From positions 1-41,681 of the forward strand of contig NZ_AUEY01000032.1 in the NCBI RefSeq assembly GCF_000426225.1: DNA of 41,681 nucleotides. Reading direction: 5' to 3'. Positions 25,294 through 33,767 of the stretch are shown piece by piece. Made by a program: the position numbers and the translations under genes. The notes under the pieces were generated by a model. That model saw only the letters and a list, made by a program, of their open reading frames with translations, was not told the origin of the DNA and made no database searches. Position 1 is the stretch's first letter. Each line of letters opens with the position of its first letter. This stretch comes from Desulforegula conservatrix Mb1Pa. Lineage in GTDB: Bacteria; Desulfobacterota; Desulfobacteria; Desulfobacterales; Desulforegulaceae.

Positions 25294-25494
25294 ATGGCAA
25301 ACGGAAGAGTAAAGTGATTTAATAATACTAAGGGTTATGGTTTTATTGAGCAGGAAAATGGCGTTGATGTATTCGTTCATCATTCAGGAATCAATGCTTC
25401 AGGTTACAAGAGCCTTAACGAAGGCGACAGAGTAAAGTTTGACATTGAGCAGGGCCAGAAAGGTCCTTCAGCAGTAAATGTTACTCTGATATAA
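25294..25494 (+). pseudogene. CspA-family cold-shock gene with in-frame TGA at conserved Trp
   Basis: Translation gives M-A-N-G-R-V-K, then TGA (25315-25317), then [12 protein letters not shown] and on to a TAA at 25492. The rest is an intact 66-codon cold-shock domain with both RNA-binding patches, K-G-Y-G-F-I and V-F-V-H-H. TGA stands where the family has Trp (TGG) in K-W-F, so one G-to-A change explains it. An AAAGG ribosome site, masking hairpin and strong terminator frame it. It may be a fresh pseudogene, a read-through gene or a base-call error. Other genes here end at TGA (elbB, greA), so TGA is a stop in this genome. No selenocysteine hairpin is obvious after it. Confidence 0.75.
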
Positions 25495-25514
25495 TTTCTA
25501 TCTAAAGAAATTCC

Positions 25515-25549
25515 AAGGCGTCTCTTTGTAAAAAGAGACGCCTTTTTTT
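25515..25549 (+). terminator. Strong intrinsic terminator of the cold-shock gene
   Basis: AAGGCGTCTCTTT (25515-25527) and AAAGAGACGCCTT (25532-25544) form a perfect 13-bp stem closed by a GTAA tetraloop and followed by further T residues to 25549. It lies 20 bases past the cold-shock stop. Confidence 0.92.
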
Positions 25550-25666
25550 ATTCCAGCATATCTACCAATCCTTATTTACTTCCAACTCACAACTTGTTTC
25601 TTATCTGACTCAAAGAATATTTTTGGTATTGCCGATCTGATTTATGGGAAACCCATTTGAAATATT

Positions 25667-25800
25667 TTGACAAGGCCGCAAAAAGTCAGATTACCGTCAT
25701 TCCGGCTTAGGGCTGAATCCATAAGTATCTGAACATACCGGATGCCGTGTCAAGTCAGGCATGACGCCGGCGATTTTATTTGGCTTTTTGCGAGGCCATC
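25667..25800. repeat. Dispersed palindromic repeat, family 1, copy 3
   Basis: Starts TTGACAAGGCCGCAAAAAGTC and ends GGCTTTTTGCGAGGCCATC. The internal arms are inverted relative to copies 1 and 2 (CGTCATTCCGGC first, TCAAGTCAGGCATGACG second). Confidence 0.85.
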
Positions 25801-25883
25801 ATTTTTAATAGACCTTTATGAAAAATTCGTGATTTTAACCAGGCTGTACATGTATTTGGGGCTATTGGGATATTCAGATGATG

Positions 25884-25926
25884 AAAGTTATTGTGGAGCT
25901 TTTTTTTAAGCGACCCGCCTGAAGCC
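25884..25926 (+). repeat. Palindromic repeat family 2, copy c
   Basis: AAAGTTATTGTGGAGC, T-run, AAGCGACCCGCCTGAAGCC. Same pattern as at 5147 and 5368, with small changes. Confidence 0.6.
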
Positions 25927-26020
25927 ATGTTCATAATGTTTTGAGCATTATGAATCTTTCTCTTTTTTTGAAATGGAATTTGCAGTTCTTATTAAAATAT
26001 AGTTCTCTCGAGAGCTGGTT

Positions 26021-26052
26021 AAGTGGGGCTTTTATAGCAATAAGCCCCACTT
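26021..26052 (-). terminator. Hairpin downstream of zraP-like gene
   Basis: AAGTGGGGCTT (26021-26031) and AAGCCCCACTT (26042-26052) form a perfect 11-bp stem with a 10-base loop, seven bases after the gene's stop on the minus strand. There is no T-run, so it may protect the mRNA end or act with Rho. Its TGGGGC...GCCCCA arms echo the sites upstream of the same gene. Confidence 0.5.
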
Positions 26053-26059
26053 AATTAGA

Positions 26060-26605
26060 TTAGTTTTGTGGAGTATTCTGGGTTTGAGTAGCTGCAGGGC
26101 AGTTAACCATTGGCCCTCTGCCCATTCCGGCTCCCTTGCCCATGCATCCGGCCATGCCAATGCGGCCACATTTTCCGAAATTGGCACACTGTTTTGCCAA
26201 TTCAGGAGAAATTTCACGGACCTTTATGAGATGGTCTATCTTGAGCTTGTTGAAATCAGCTTCGAGGTTCGATATTTGTGCCTGGATACTTTGAAGAGTT
26301 TCTCTGTTTATTTCTGGCTTTTGTAGTTCTGCCTGCATTTCAGCTTCCTTCTGGTCTATCTGGGTTCTTATTTCGCTGGTTTCATTCCAGAATCTCGTTT
26401 TTTCAGCTTCAAGGCCTGCTTTTTGTTCGGCTGTGAGATTAACATTATTGAAACCAGGGCAATTAGCATTTCCCATACCCTGCTGGCAGCCTTGGCCCAT
26501 GTTCCCATGTCCCATGCCTTTACCTGCCATGACCGAACCAGCAGAAAGCATTGTCACTGAAATCATGGCAAATAGCATTGCAATCATTTTGATATTTTTT
26601 TTCAT
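26060..26605 (-). CDS. ZraP/Spy-CpxP-like periplasmic metal-stress protein
   Basis: The 181-residue protein has a signal peptide (hydrophobic residues about 6-25, ending A-G-S-V-M-A), then a Gly/Met/His/Cys-rich segment (K-G-M-G-H-G-N-M-G-Q-G-C) and a long helical middle with L-T-A-E-Q near residue 57, the LTxxQ hallmark of the Spy/CpxP/ZraP fold. The C-terminal part is again rich in Cys, Met and Gly. ZraP binds zinc and acts as a periplasmic chaperone in enterobacteria. The location next to zraS- and zraR-like genes and a sigma-54 promoter supports this role. The rich Met/Cys content leaves copper as another ligand. Confidence 0.8.
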   Translation of the reverse strand: MKKNIKMIAMLFAMISVTMLSAGSVMAGKGMGHGNMGQGCQQGMGNANCPGFNNVNLTAEQKAGLEAEKTRFWNETSEIRTQIDQKEAEMQAELQKPEINRETLQSIQAQISNLEADFNKLKIDHLIKVREISPELAKQCANFGKCGRIGMAGCMGKGAGMGRGPMVNCPAATQTQNTPQN

Positions 26606-26672
26606 GTTGAGCTCCTTTTTTCATATTTTGAATCATTGATTTTAAGTTGAACGTATCAGTTGTGGATATTAT

Positions 26673-26688
26673 AGCATTTATTGTGCCA
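26673..26688 (-). promoter_or_regulatory. Sigma-54 promoter of the zraP-like gene
   Basis: On the minus strand the sequence reads TGGCAC, five bases, ATGCT, one mismatch from the TGGCAC-N5-TTGCW consensus, with GG and GC at correct spacing. It lies about 70 bases before the zraP-like start. The adjacent gene encodes a sigma-54 activator of the right class. Confidence 0.8.
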
Positions 26689-26750
26689 TGGTTATAATAT
26701 ACTGATTTTAGACATTAAACATATTTTAGTAAACTCATTGTATTATTAAA

Positions 26751-26810
26751 TGGGTAATAAAGCCCCATGTCAGCTTTTTTGATTTTTTAAATATGGGGCA
26801 TAAAGCCCCA
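26751..26810 (-). promoter_or_regulatory. Two 17-bp activator-type sites upstream of the sigma-54 promoter
   Basis: TGGGTAATAAAGCCCCA (26751-26767) and TGGGGCATAAAGCCCCA (26794-26810) are near-identical partial palindromes. Their starts are 43 bases apart, close to four helical turns. They lie roughly 90-150 bases upstream of the expected start of transcription, the usual place for enhancer-binding proteins such as ZraR. ZraR binding is inferred. Confidence 0.6.
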
Positions 26811-26845
26811 CCAAGCTGGAGGCATTGCTGGATAATGCTCGAATC

Positions 26846-28198
26846 TCAGTCGATTCCATATGATTTAAGTTTTTTATGAAGAGTTTTTCTGTTTATGCCT
26901 AACTGCCTGGCTGCTTCACTCTTGTTCCATCCTGCCGCATCCAGGGCAACCATTATAGCTTTTTTCTCTATGTCTTCAAGGGAAAGGCATTTATCTAAAA
27001 TATTTTCATCATTTTTTTTTGAAATACTTGGCGGAAGTTCACTTTCAGTTACATACTCACCTATTGAGAGTATTACTGCCCTTTCGAGCATGTTTTCAAG
27101 TTCCCTGACATTTCCGGGCCAATCATAGGATATAAGGGCTTTAATTGCATCCGGGGAAATCCCGATAATATTTTTGCGGTTTTTTTCTGAAAGCCTTGCG
27201 ATAAAATACTGACATAGCGAAGGAATATCTTCTGTTTTTTCCCTTAACGACGGAACTCTCATGTTCACCACATTAAGCCTGTAGAAAAGATCTTCCCTGA
27301 AAGTATTTTCCTTTACCCTTTTAACAAGATCTTGGTGGGTTGCGGCTATTATCCTGACATCAATTTTAATATATTCTTCGCCTCCGACCCTCTGAACTTC
27401 TCTTTCCTGGATTACCCTTAAAAGTTTCGCCTGCATATGCGGAGTCATTTCGGCTATCTCATCTAAAAAAATAGTCCCTTTGTCTGCCTGCATGAAGATT
27501 CCGTTTCTTTTCGAAATTGCTCCAGTGAAAGCGCCTTTTTCATGGCCGAATAACTCTGATTCAAGGAGATTTTCATTAATTGAGGCACAGTTAACAGCTA
27601 TGAATGGCCTGTCATGCCTCAGGCTGTTTAAATGAATCAGTCTTGCTACCATCTCCTTTCCGGTTCCGCTTTCGCCTGTGATAAGAACAGTTGCCTCTGA
27701 TGGGGCGACCATTGAAAGTGTCGCTTTCAGATTTCTCATGGCCACACTGTTGCCGATGATTTGCCTTGAGCCTGCTTGTGTTCTGATCTGACTTTTTAAA
27801 GCCAGATTTTCAGCTTTAAGTCTTGCGTGATCAGATGCTCTTTCAAGAGTAATTTTAAGCTCGTCAAAATCAAGCGGCTTTGTGAGATAATCATATGCCC
27901 CTGATTTGAGGGCCTCTACAGCAGATGCGACAGAAGAATATGCAGTCATTATGATAATCGGTATGGACGGATCGTGGGATTTTATTTTGTGTAAAGCCGT
28001 TATCCCGTCCATTACGGCCATTCGTATATCCATTAAGATGACACTGTACGAGTTCTTTCTTGATTTTTCTGAAGCTTCTTCTCCATTTTTTGCAGTATGA
28101 ACCTCATATCCCCATGTAGCTGCCAGCTTGTTTATGGTGAGCCTGTGGGATTCATCATCATCTGCAACGAGTATAAGTGGTTTTACGGCATCTGCCAT
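26846..28198 (-). CDS. zraR: ZraR-like sigma-54-dependent response regulator
   Basis: The 450-residue protein has a receiver (about 1-125; phospho-acceptor Asp57 in I-L-M-D-I-R), an AAA+ sigma-54 activation domain (about 145-375) with Walker A G-E-S-G-T-G-K-E and the sigma-54 contact loop G-A-F-T-G-A at about 222-227, and a Fis-type helix-turn-helix end with N-K-S-E-A-A-R-Q-L-G-I-N-R-K-T-L. This is the NtrC/ZraR/HydG architecture. It follows the kinase by 10 bases and precedes the zraP-like gene, whose sigma-54 promoter is the obvious target. The symbol follows context and closest architecture; the sensed signal is not certain. Confidence 0.85.
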   Translation of the reverse strand: MADAVKPLILVADDDESHRLTINKLAATWGYEVHTAKNGEEASEKSRKNSYSVILMDIRMAVMDGITALHKIKSHDPSIPIIIMTAYSSVASAVEALKSGAYDYLTKPLDFDELKITLERASDHARLKAENLALKSQIRTQAGSRQIIGNSVAMRNLKATLSMVAPSEATVLITGESGTGKEMVARLIHLNSLRHDRPFIAVNCASINENLLESELFGHEKGAFTGAISKRNGIFMQADKGTIFLDEIAEMTPHMQAKLLRVIQEREVQRVGGEEYIKIDVRIIAATHQDLVKRVKENTFREDLFYRLNVVNMRVPSLREKTEDIPSLCQYFIARLSEKNRKNIIGISPDAIKALISYDWPGNVRELENMLERAVILSIGEYVTESELPPSISKKNDENILDKCLSLEDIEKKAIMVALDAAGWNKSEAARQLGINRKTLHKKLKSYGID

Positions 28199-28208
28199 TT
28201 GATAAGCC

Positions 28209-30002
28209 TCATATTATTGCTTTGGGTAGTTCGATAATCAATGAAGTACCTGTTTTTTCTGTTTTAATTCTAATACTGCCGGAATGTGCCTCGATGATTT
28301 TTTGAGCCACAGCCAATCCTAAGCCTGTGCCGTCGTTTTTTGTTGTAAAGTATGGATTGAAAACCTTGCTTAAATCTTCAGAATCTATGCCTTTACCTGT
28401 GTCAGAGACTTTAATGAAAAGATCTGACCTACCTGTTTTTTTTGCTTCTATATTTATTGTTCCGATGTTTCCCATTGCTTCCAAGGAGTTTCTGCAGAGA
28501 TTTAACAGGACTTGGGAAAGCCTGTCCCTGTCTATAAGGCATTTCAGATTATCTGGGATATTTGAAACAGTTGAAACATTCTGGTTTCTTGCGTCTGCGC
28601 TGATGAGTCTGAAAACATGATCCACGGCCTCTGAAAGTATGACTTCAGATCTTGAGATTTCAGAAGGTTTTGAAAATTCTAGAAGATCCTTTATGACCCT
28701 GTTGATTCTGTCAACCTCTTTTATCATAACGCTGGCAGTGTCCCTGCTGTCAGACCCTTCAGGAAAAAGATCCCTGAAATAGGTCGCAAGTCCTTTGATG
28801 GAACTTAAGGGATTTCTTATTTCATGGGCCACACCTGCGGATAGATTTCCTATTGCGGCCATTTTTTCATGTCTTATCAGATTGTTTTCAAGTTCCTTGA
28901 TCTGGGTAAGATCTCTTAAAATTATTATAAGGCCTGAATGCGTTATGGAGTCATTCTCATTGATTCCTGCTGCGGTGATTCCTGCATAAAATGATTTCCC
29001 ATTATCAAATGAAAGCTGTATTTCCCTTTCAGGTGAGTCTTTCTCTTCTTTAAGTGAGGTGATTTTATTCATGGCATTACTGCCGATTATCTTTTCAAGG
29101 CTTTGTCCAAGAACATTTTGAAAAGCAATGCCGCAGATTTTTTCCATGCTTTCATTAAAAACGACGATTTTATCATCAGAATCAGTGGCAATAATTCCTA
29201 CAGGCAGGCATGATATTACTTTGTCTGCAAATGCGCTCGTATCCTCAAGCCTTTGTCTTGTCTGTCTGTAGTTCTGTAGCCAGAAAAGCGATATGAAGCC
29301 GCTCAGGCCAAGGATAAGGATAATTCCTGCCATGATAAGCGCATTTTTAATTTTGTTCTGACCAGCACTCTCGAAATGGGTCATGTCAAGGCCAACTGAA
29401 ATGAACAGAGGCGGTTTATAATAAATCTGCTGTTCACCCTGATCCCACATGCAAAGGGTTTCATCGCATTTGCCGGGTCCAAATCCTGGCTCCGGGTTAG
29501 CTCCGATGCCCTTTCTCATTCTCATCTGGTGGCCTTCTGGCTTCATTGGCTTGAAAACATCAAACAGCTCAAATATTTTGCTACCTTTGCCGTCTGTGAC
29601 AATTCTGTATAAGGGCTTTTTATCGGATTCACGGGTTTTTTCCAGGATTTCAGAATCGAATTTTCCGCCTATAAGTTCCGGATTGCTGTGGCTTATTATT
29701 TTACCTGTGGAATCCGCAATAACTATTTGCTTAATATCAGGACCTTTGCCTGTTTCCTCAATAAGCCTTTGCAGATGACCAGCTCCCCAGTGCATGCGCA
29801 TCATTCCAGTCCTTGCCCCTGCCTCAAAGGCAGTAATCAGGGACTCACCCTTCTGGGTCAAGGCAATCGTCATGTGGGTTTTTTCCCTGTAAGCGCTGTC
29901 TATGGAAAAAATTATGACAATGACCAGCAGAATAACAGCTCCTCCAATTACAAGCCAAGGAGAAGTGAGAAAATAGTTTTTTGTATTTTGACTGTTATTC
30001 AT
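28209..30002 (-). CDS. zraS: ZraS-like sensor histidine kinase with Met/His-rich periplasmic domain
   Basis: The 597-residue protein has one TM segment (about 15-33), a periplasmic domain to about 220, a second TM (about 224-245), a PAS domain (about 260-365), HisKA with G-N-L-S-A-G-V-A-H-E-I-R-N-P-L-S-S-I-K-G, and HATPase with G-T-G-L-G-L-A-V-A. The HisKA sequence is very like ZraS and relatives. The periplasmic part contains a Met/His/Pro stretch (M-K-P-E-G-H-Q-M-R-M-R) and two Cys (K-C-D-E-T-L-C-M-W), suited to binding soft metals. An AAAGG site precedes the ATG. Zinc, copper or lead sensing cannot be told apart from sequence. Confidence 0.85.
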   Translation of the reverse strand: MNNSQNTKNYFLTSPWLVIGGAVILLVIVIIFSIDSAYREKTHMTIALTQKGESLITAFEAGARTGMMRMHWGAGHLQRLIEETGKGPDIKQIVIADSTGKIISHSNPELIGGKFDSEILEKTRESDKKPLYRIVTDGKGSKIFELFDVFKPMKPEGHQMRMRKGIGANPEPGFGPGKCDETLCMWDQGEQQIYYKPPLFISVGLDMTHFESAGQNKIKNALIMAGIILILGLSGFISLFWLQNYRQTRQRLEDTSAFADKVISCLPVGIIATDSDDKIVVFNESMEKICGIAFQNVLGQSLEKIIGSNAMNKITSLKEEKDSPEREIQLSFDNGKSFYAGITAAGINENDSITHSGLIIILRDLTQIKELENNLIRHEKMAAIGNLSAGVAHEIRNPLSSIKGLATYFRDLFPEGSDSRDTASVMIKEVDRINRVIKDLLEFSKPSEISRSEVILSEAVDHVFRLISADARNQNVSTVSNIPDNLKCLIDRDRLSQVLLNLCRNSLEAMGNIGTINIEAKKTGRSDLFIKVSDTGKGIDSEDLSKVFNPYFTTKNDGTGLGLAVAQKIIEAHSGSIRIKTEKTGTSLIIELPKAII

Positions 30003-30039
30003 AAGTGTGCCTTTTGTGAAATATGGAATAATTTCAATA

Positions 30040-30174
30040 TTGACAAGGTCGCAAAAAATCCGATTACTGTCATTCCAGCTCAGGCCGGAATCCAGAAGTA
30101 ACTGAAATTACAAAGATGTATGATCAAGTCCGGCATGACGCTTAAGCCATTTTTAGACTTTTTGCGATTCCATC
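30040..30174. repeat. Dispersed palindromic repeat, family 1, copy 4
   Basis: Starts TTGACAAGGTCGCAAAAAATC and ends GACTTTTTGCGATTCCATC. The internal order is CTGTCATTCCAGC first and TCAAGTCCGGCATGACG second. It occupies much of the divergent gap between the zraS-like gene and copA, so promoters there lie on its flanks. Confidence 0.85.
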
Positions 30175-30339
30175 AAAATAAACCCAAATTTTTTTCAGAA
30201 TATTAAAAAAAAGTCTTATTATTGTAATATCCTGAAATATTATCTGTCTTTATTCCGTGATTAGATTCTTATGGACAAGATATCATTTAGGATAAGACAG
30301 CATTTGCAGAATATCAGATAAATAGGGAATATAAACACT

Positions 30340-32805
30340 ATGGCCTCAAAAAAAAGTGATTTGCCTGTTATAGGAATGACATGCGCCAATTGCGCTGCAA
30401 ATATTGAGCGGGTTATCAGAAAAATGGAAGGTGTTGTTTCGTGTAATGTCAACTTCGCTGCTGAAAGGGTTCTTGTTGAATATGATGATGTGAAGGTGGC
30501 ATTACCGGATCTTATTGAAGCTATAAAAAAAGCAGGTTTCTCGGTGCCTGTCCTGGAATCAGTATTTGGTGTTTCTGGTATGACTTGTGCGAACTGTGCT
30601 TTAAATATTGAAAGAATTCTTAGCAGAAAAACAGAGGGCGTACTCAGGGCGAGTGTGAATTTTGCAACTGAAAGACTGACCGTTGAGCATCTTGCCTATT
30701 CCTCATGCTTTGAGGATATTGAAAAGGCTGTCCAAAAAGCCGGATTCAGGATTTTTCCCATAGAGAAAACAGAAACTGATGATGATGACGGGGCAGACCC
30801 TGAAAAAGCGGCCAGGGAAAAGGAAGCAAAAGACCAGAAGAAGAAATTCATTGTCGGAGCAATATTCACCCTGCCTCTTTTTTTGATAAGCATGGCCAGC
30901 GATTTTGGCCTTTTGGGGATGACTGTTCACGGTGGTTTGGCTGTTTATTTAAAATGGTTTTATTTCATTCTTGCCACTCCTGTTCAGTTTTACACAGGCA
31001 TAGATTTCTATAGGGCAGGTTACAGGAGTTTAAGGAGCGGATCGGCCAATATGGATGTTCTTGTGGCTCTCGGATCTTCAACCGCCTATTTTTTTTCAGT
31101 CGCAGTCCTTATTTTTCCGGCGATTTCAGATCATGTGTATTTTGAAACATCTGCCATAATAATCACATTGATAAGACTCGGAAAAATGCTCGAAGCAGGA
31201 ACAAAGGGCAAGACTGGTGAGGCCATAAGAAAACTTATGAATCTTACACCAAAGACGGCACTATTAATCGAAAATGGTATAGAGCGTGAAATTCTTCTTA
31301 AGGATGTAAGGGCAGGGGACACGCTTATAATAAAACCTGGCGCTTCAATTCCTGTTGACGGACTCGTATCGGATGGGGCTTCCGGTGTAGACGAGTCCAT
31401 GCTTACAGGAGAGCCTCTGCCTGTTGATAAGAAAAAGGGGGATAAGGTCACTGGCGGAACAATCAACTGTGACGGAGTCTTAAGAATTGTTGCCGAGAAG
31501 GTTGGAAAAGATACTGCTCTTGCGTCGATAATCAGAATGGTTCAAGAAGCCCAGGGCTCCAAAGCCCCTGTGCAGGCCATTGCAGACAAGGTGGCCGGTA
31601 TATTTGTCCCTGCTGTAATCATCATTGCATCCGCCACCTTTTTTACATGGTTTGCAGTAACCGGTGATTTTACCTTCTCAATGATGAGGCTTGTGGCTGT
31701 TCTTGTGATTGCATGCCCTTGCGCTCTCGGACTTGCAACGCCGACTGCCGTAATGGCAGGTACTGGTAAAGGCGCCGAATGCGGCATACTGTTCAGAAAC
31801 GGTTCAGCTCTTGAAAAAGTTGCTGCCTGCGATACTGTGGTTCTCGACAAGACAGGAACCATAACATCTGGGAAACCACAAGTCTCAAGGATCTTTTCCA
31901 TGAACACAGATGAAAAAGAGCTTATTGAAATGGCGGCGTCTGTTGAAAAAAACTCGGGCCATCCTCTCGCAGAGGCAATTGTAAAAAAGGCCGAAGCAGA
32001 AGGGCTTATTATTTATGAAACAAAAGACTTCCTTTCGCATAGCGGCTTCGGGGTTTCAGGGACTGTAAATGGAAGCATCATAATGGCAGGCAAGATCGAG
32101 TGGTTTCTGGAAAAGGGTATGGAGCTATCTGGAATAAAAGAGGAATCAGAATTATGTTATGGTAGAGGGGAATCAGTTGTTGCGGTTGCGGTAAATGAAA
32201 AGATTACAGGATTGATCGCTATTTCTGATACACTGAGGCATGATGCGGCAATAGCTGTTGATGATTTAAAGAACATTGGTCTTAATGTTGTGATGCTGAC
32301 CGGGGATTCTCTCCCTGCGGCAGAAGCAGTGGCTTCAAAGATCGGGATCGCTCAGATATATGCAGGCGTAACGCCCGAGGGCAAGGCAGAAGTTGTTAAA
32401 AATCTTAAGAATGAAGGAAAAAAAATTATAATGGCAGGAGACGGAATCAATGATGCGCCGGCTCTTGCAATGGCAGATGCCGGACTTGCCATGGGGTCAG
32501 GGACAGATGTGGCCATAGAGACAGCCGATGTAATAATAACAGGCTCATCCCTATGCACAATAGCACTTGGTGTCAGGCTTGCCAGAAAAACAATGTCTGT
32601 AATTTATCAGAATCTTTTCTGGGCTTTTTTTTATAATATTATTCTCATTCCGGTTGCAGCCGGAGCACTTTACAGCCTTGAATCAATGCCTCTGATGCTC
32701 AGGCAGCTTCATCCGATGCTGGCTGCTTTTGCCATGGCTTTCAGCAGTATATCTGTGGTCAGTAACAGTCTCAGACTTTACAGAACACGCAGGGAAAATA
32801 TTTGA
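30340..32805 (+). CDS. copA: Copper-exporting P1B-type ATPase
   Basis: CopA pumps Cu(I) out of the cytoplasm using ATP. The 821-residue protein has two N-terminal heavy-metal-binding domains, each with G-M-T-C-A-N-C (near residues 11 and 83), about eight TM segments, the ion-selectivity motif C-P-C at about 459-461, the actuator L-T-G-E-P-L-P-V, phosphorylation motif D-K-T-G-T with Asp at about 503, S-G-H-P-L-A for nucleotide binding, and [10 protein letters not shown]-end residues Y-N and M-S-S-like segments (A-F-S-S-I-S-V-V) fit Cu(I). It is divergent from the zraSRP-like genes across a repeat and followed by a His-rich exported protein, suggesting a metal island. Confidence 0.93.
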   Translation: MASKKSDLPVIGMTCANCAANIERVIRKMEGVVSCNVNFAAERVLVEYDDVKVALPDLIEAIKKAGFSVPVLESVFGVSGMTCANCALNIERILSRKTEGVLRASVNFATERLTVEHLAYSSCFEDIEKAVQKAGFRIFPIEKTETDDDDGADPEKAAREKEAKDQKKKFIVGAIFTLPLFLISMASDFGLLGMTVHGGLAVYLKWFYFILATPVQFYTGIDFYRAGYRSLRSGSANMDVLVALGSSTAYFFSVAVLIFPAISDHVYFETSAIIITLIRLGKMLEAGTKGKTGEAIRKLMNLTPKTALLIENGIEREILLKDVRAGDTLIIKPGASIPVDGLVSDGASGVDESMLTGEPLPVDKKKGDKVTGGTINCDGVLRIVAEKVGKDTALASIIRMVQEAQGSKAPVQAIADKVAGIFVPAVIIIASATFFTWFAVTGDFTFSMMRLVAVLVIACPCALGLATPTAVMAGTGKGAECGILFRNGSALEKVAACDTVVLDKTGTITSGKPQVSRIFSMNTDEKELIEMAASVEKNSGHPLAEAIVKKAEAEGLIIYETKDFLSHSGFGVSGTVNGSIIMAGKIEWFLEKGMELSGIKEESELCYGRGESVVAVAVNEKITGLIAISDTLRHDAAIAVDDLKNIGLNVVMLTGDSLPAAEAVASKIGIAQIYAGVTPEGKAEVVKNLKNEGKKIIMAGDGINDAPALAMADAGLAMGSGTDVAIETADVIITGSSLCTIALGVRLARKTMSVIYQNLFWAFFYNIILIPVAAGALYSLESMPLMLRQLHPMLAAFAMAFSSISVVSNSLRLYRTRRENI

Positions 32806-32816
32806 GTCTTAAATAT

Positions 32817-32951
32817 GATGGTCTCGTGAAAAGTCAAAAACGGGCAGTGTCGTCATGACGGACTTGATCAGGCATCTTTGTATTTACAGATACTTCTGGA
32901 TTCCGGCCTGCGCCGGAATGACGGGAATCGGACTTTTTGCGACTTTGTCAA
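32817..32951. repeat. Dispersed palindromic repeat, family 1, copy 5
   Basis: Starts GATGGTCTCGTGAAAAGTC and ends GGACTTTTTGCGACTTTGTCAA. The internal arms are GTCATGACGGACTTGATCAG and CCGGCCTGCGCCGGAATGAC. It begins 12 bases after the copA stop. Confidence 0.85.
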
Positions 32952-33003
32952 AATATGCAGGCATGAAAGATTCCAGATACATACAATAAATGAGGATTGG
33001 CTT

Positions 33004-33501
33004 ATGAAAACCTTAAAATTTTTTTCAGCGTATCTAATAATGTCATTTTTAACGGCTTCAAGGGTTTTTGCCTCTGATATCAACGATATTGTTTATCCTC
33101 CTCCTGAACCCGAAAGAATAGTAACCGAGGATAATAAAACAGGTGATGAAACTGATGCCGAAAAAATGAAGCCCGGAATTACGGAGGAGATTTCAGACAA
33201 AGATAAGATGGACAAGATATATGTATATCCGGACGGAAGGGTTCTTGTTCCAGGAACCACACCTTTTGAACCAGTGGACGCTGAAAAAAAAAGAAGGCGC
33301 AACTCCCAAGACGGATCTGATCATGATGGCGATGAATACCATAATAGCCACCACCATAACCACAACCATCATGACAATACGGATTATCAGATTGAACCTG
33401 TGCTTAGCGAAAAAAAAGGTCGGGTCAAGTCGAAGCTCGGAATAACTGGCCCTGGACACGTAATTGTTCCTGCCAAGGAAAGTAATGGAATAGGCAGATA
33501 G
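33004..33501 (+). CDS. Exported His-rich acidic protein, unknown function
   Basis: The 165-residue product starts with a clear signal peptide (hydrophobic residues about 5-20, likely cut after V-F-A). The mature part is highly charged and contains a D-H-D-G-D-E-Y-H-N-S-H-H-H-N-H-N-H-H-D stretch near residues 105-124, a classical metal-chelating pattern. I recognise no domain. The ATG has a GAGGA site seven bases upstream; a longer frame begins inside the preceding repeat and is rejected. Position just after copA suggests a periplasmic metal buffer or sink, by inference only. Confidence 0.65.
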   Translation: MKTLKFFSAYLIMSFLTASRVFASDINDIVYPPPEPERIVTEDNKTGDETDAEKMKPGITEEISDKDKMDKIYVYPDGRVLVPGTTPFEPVDAEKKRRRNSQDGSDHDGDEYHNSHHHNHNHHDNTDYQIEPVLSEKKGRVKSKLGITGPGHVIVPAKESNGIGR

Positions 33502-33690
33502 CCAGTCTGAAAATATCGATGTTTTTCAAGTGGCGTTCCTTGATTACTGTTGATTTGATCCCTGCAATATTTTAATCTGATTGGGACTGTTAAGATTAAT
33601 TGAGTATTGCTTTATCTATAAATTCCGCAAAAATAGTTTTGTTCTTGATCTATGAAGCTTTTCGTTTTCTCGATGCCTAAGCTCTTTTTT

Positions 33691-33710
33691 GACTTTTTGC
33701 GAGACCATCA
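33691..33710. repeat. Half copy of family 1 repeat end
   Basis: GACTTTTTGCGAGACCATCA matches the right end of copies 3, 4 and 6, but the rest of the element is missing. The surrounding 33502-33767 gap holds no gene. Confidence 0.6.
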
Positions 33711-33767
33711 ACCTTGTTTATACCCGTCATTTTTTTGTAATCGTTTAAAAAATAGAAAGCTTGAAAT

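Larger units (their letters stand above)
25550..26020. other. Gene-free region with two repeat families
   Basis: No gene is seen between the cold-shock terminator and the zraP 3' hairpin. The region holds a family 1 palindromic repeat (25667-25800) and a family 2 repeat (25884-25926). The remainder is AT-rich and unremarkable. Confidence 0.55.

Noticed and set aside
25315-25317. Selenocysteine reading of the cold-shock TGA
   Set aside because: The position is Trp, not Cys, in relatives, and no obvious SECIS-like hairpin follows; kept only as a test to run.
32878-33003. Upstream extension of the His-rich protein
   Set aside because: The extra 42 codons are translated repeat sequence; the signal peptide and ribosome site support the ATG at 33004.
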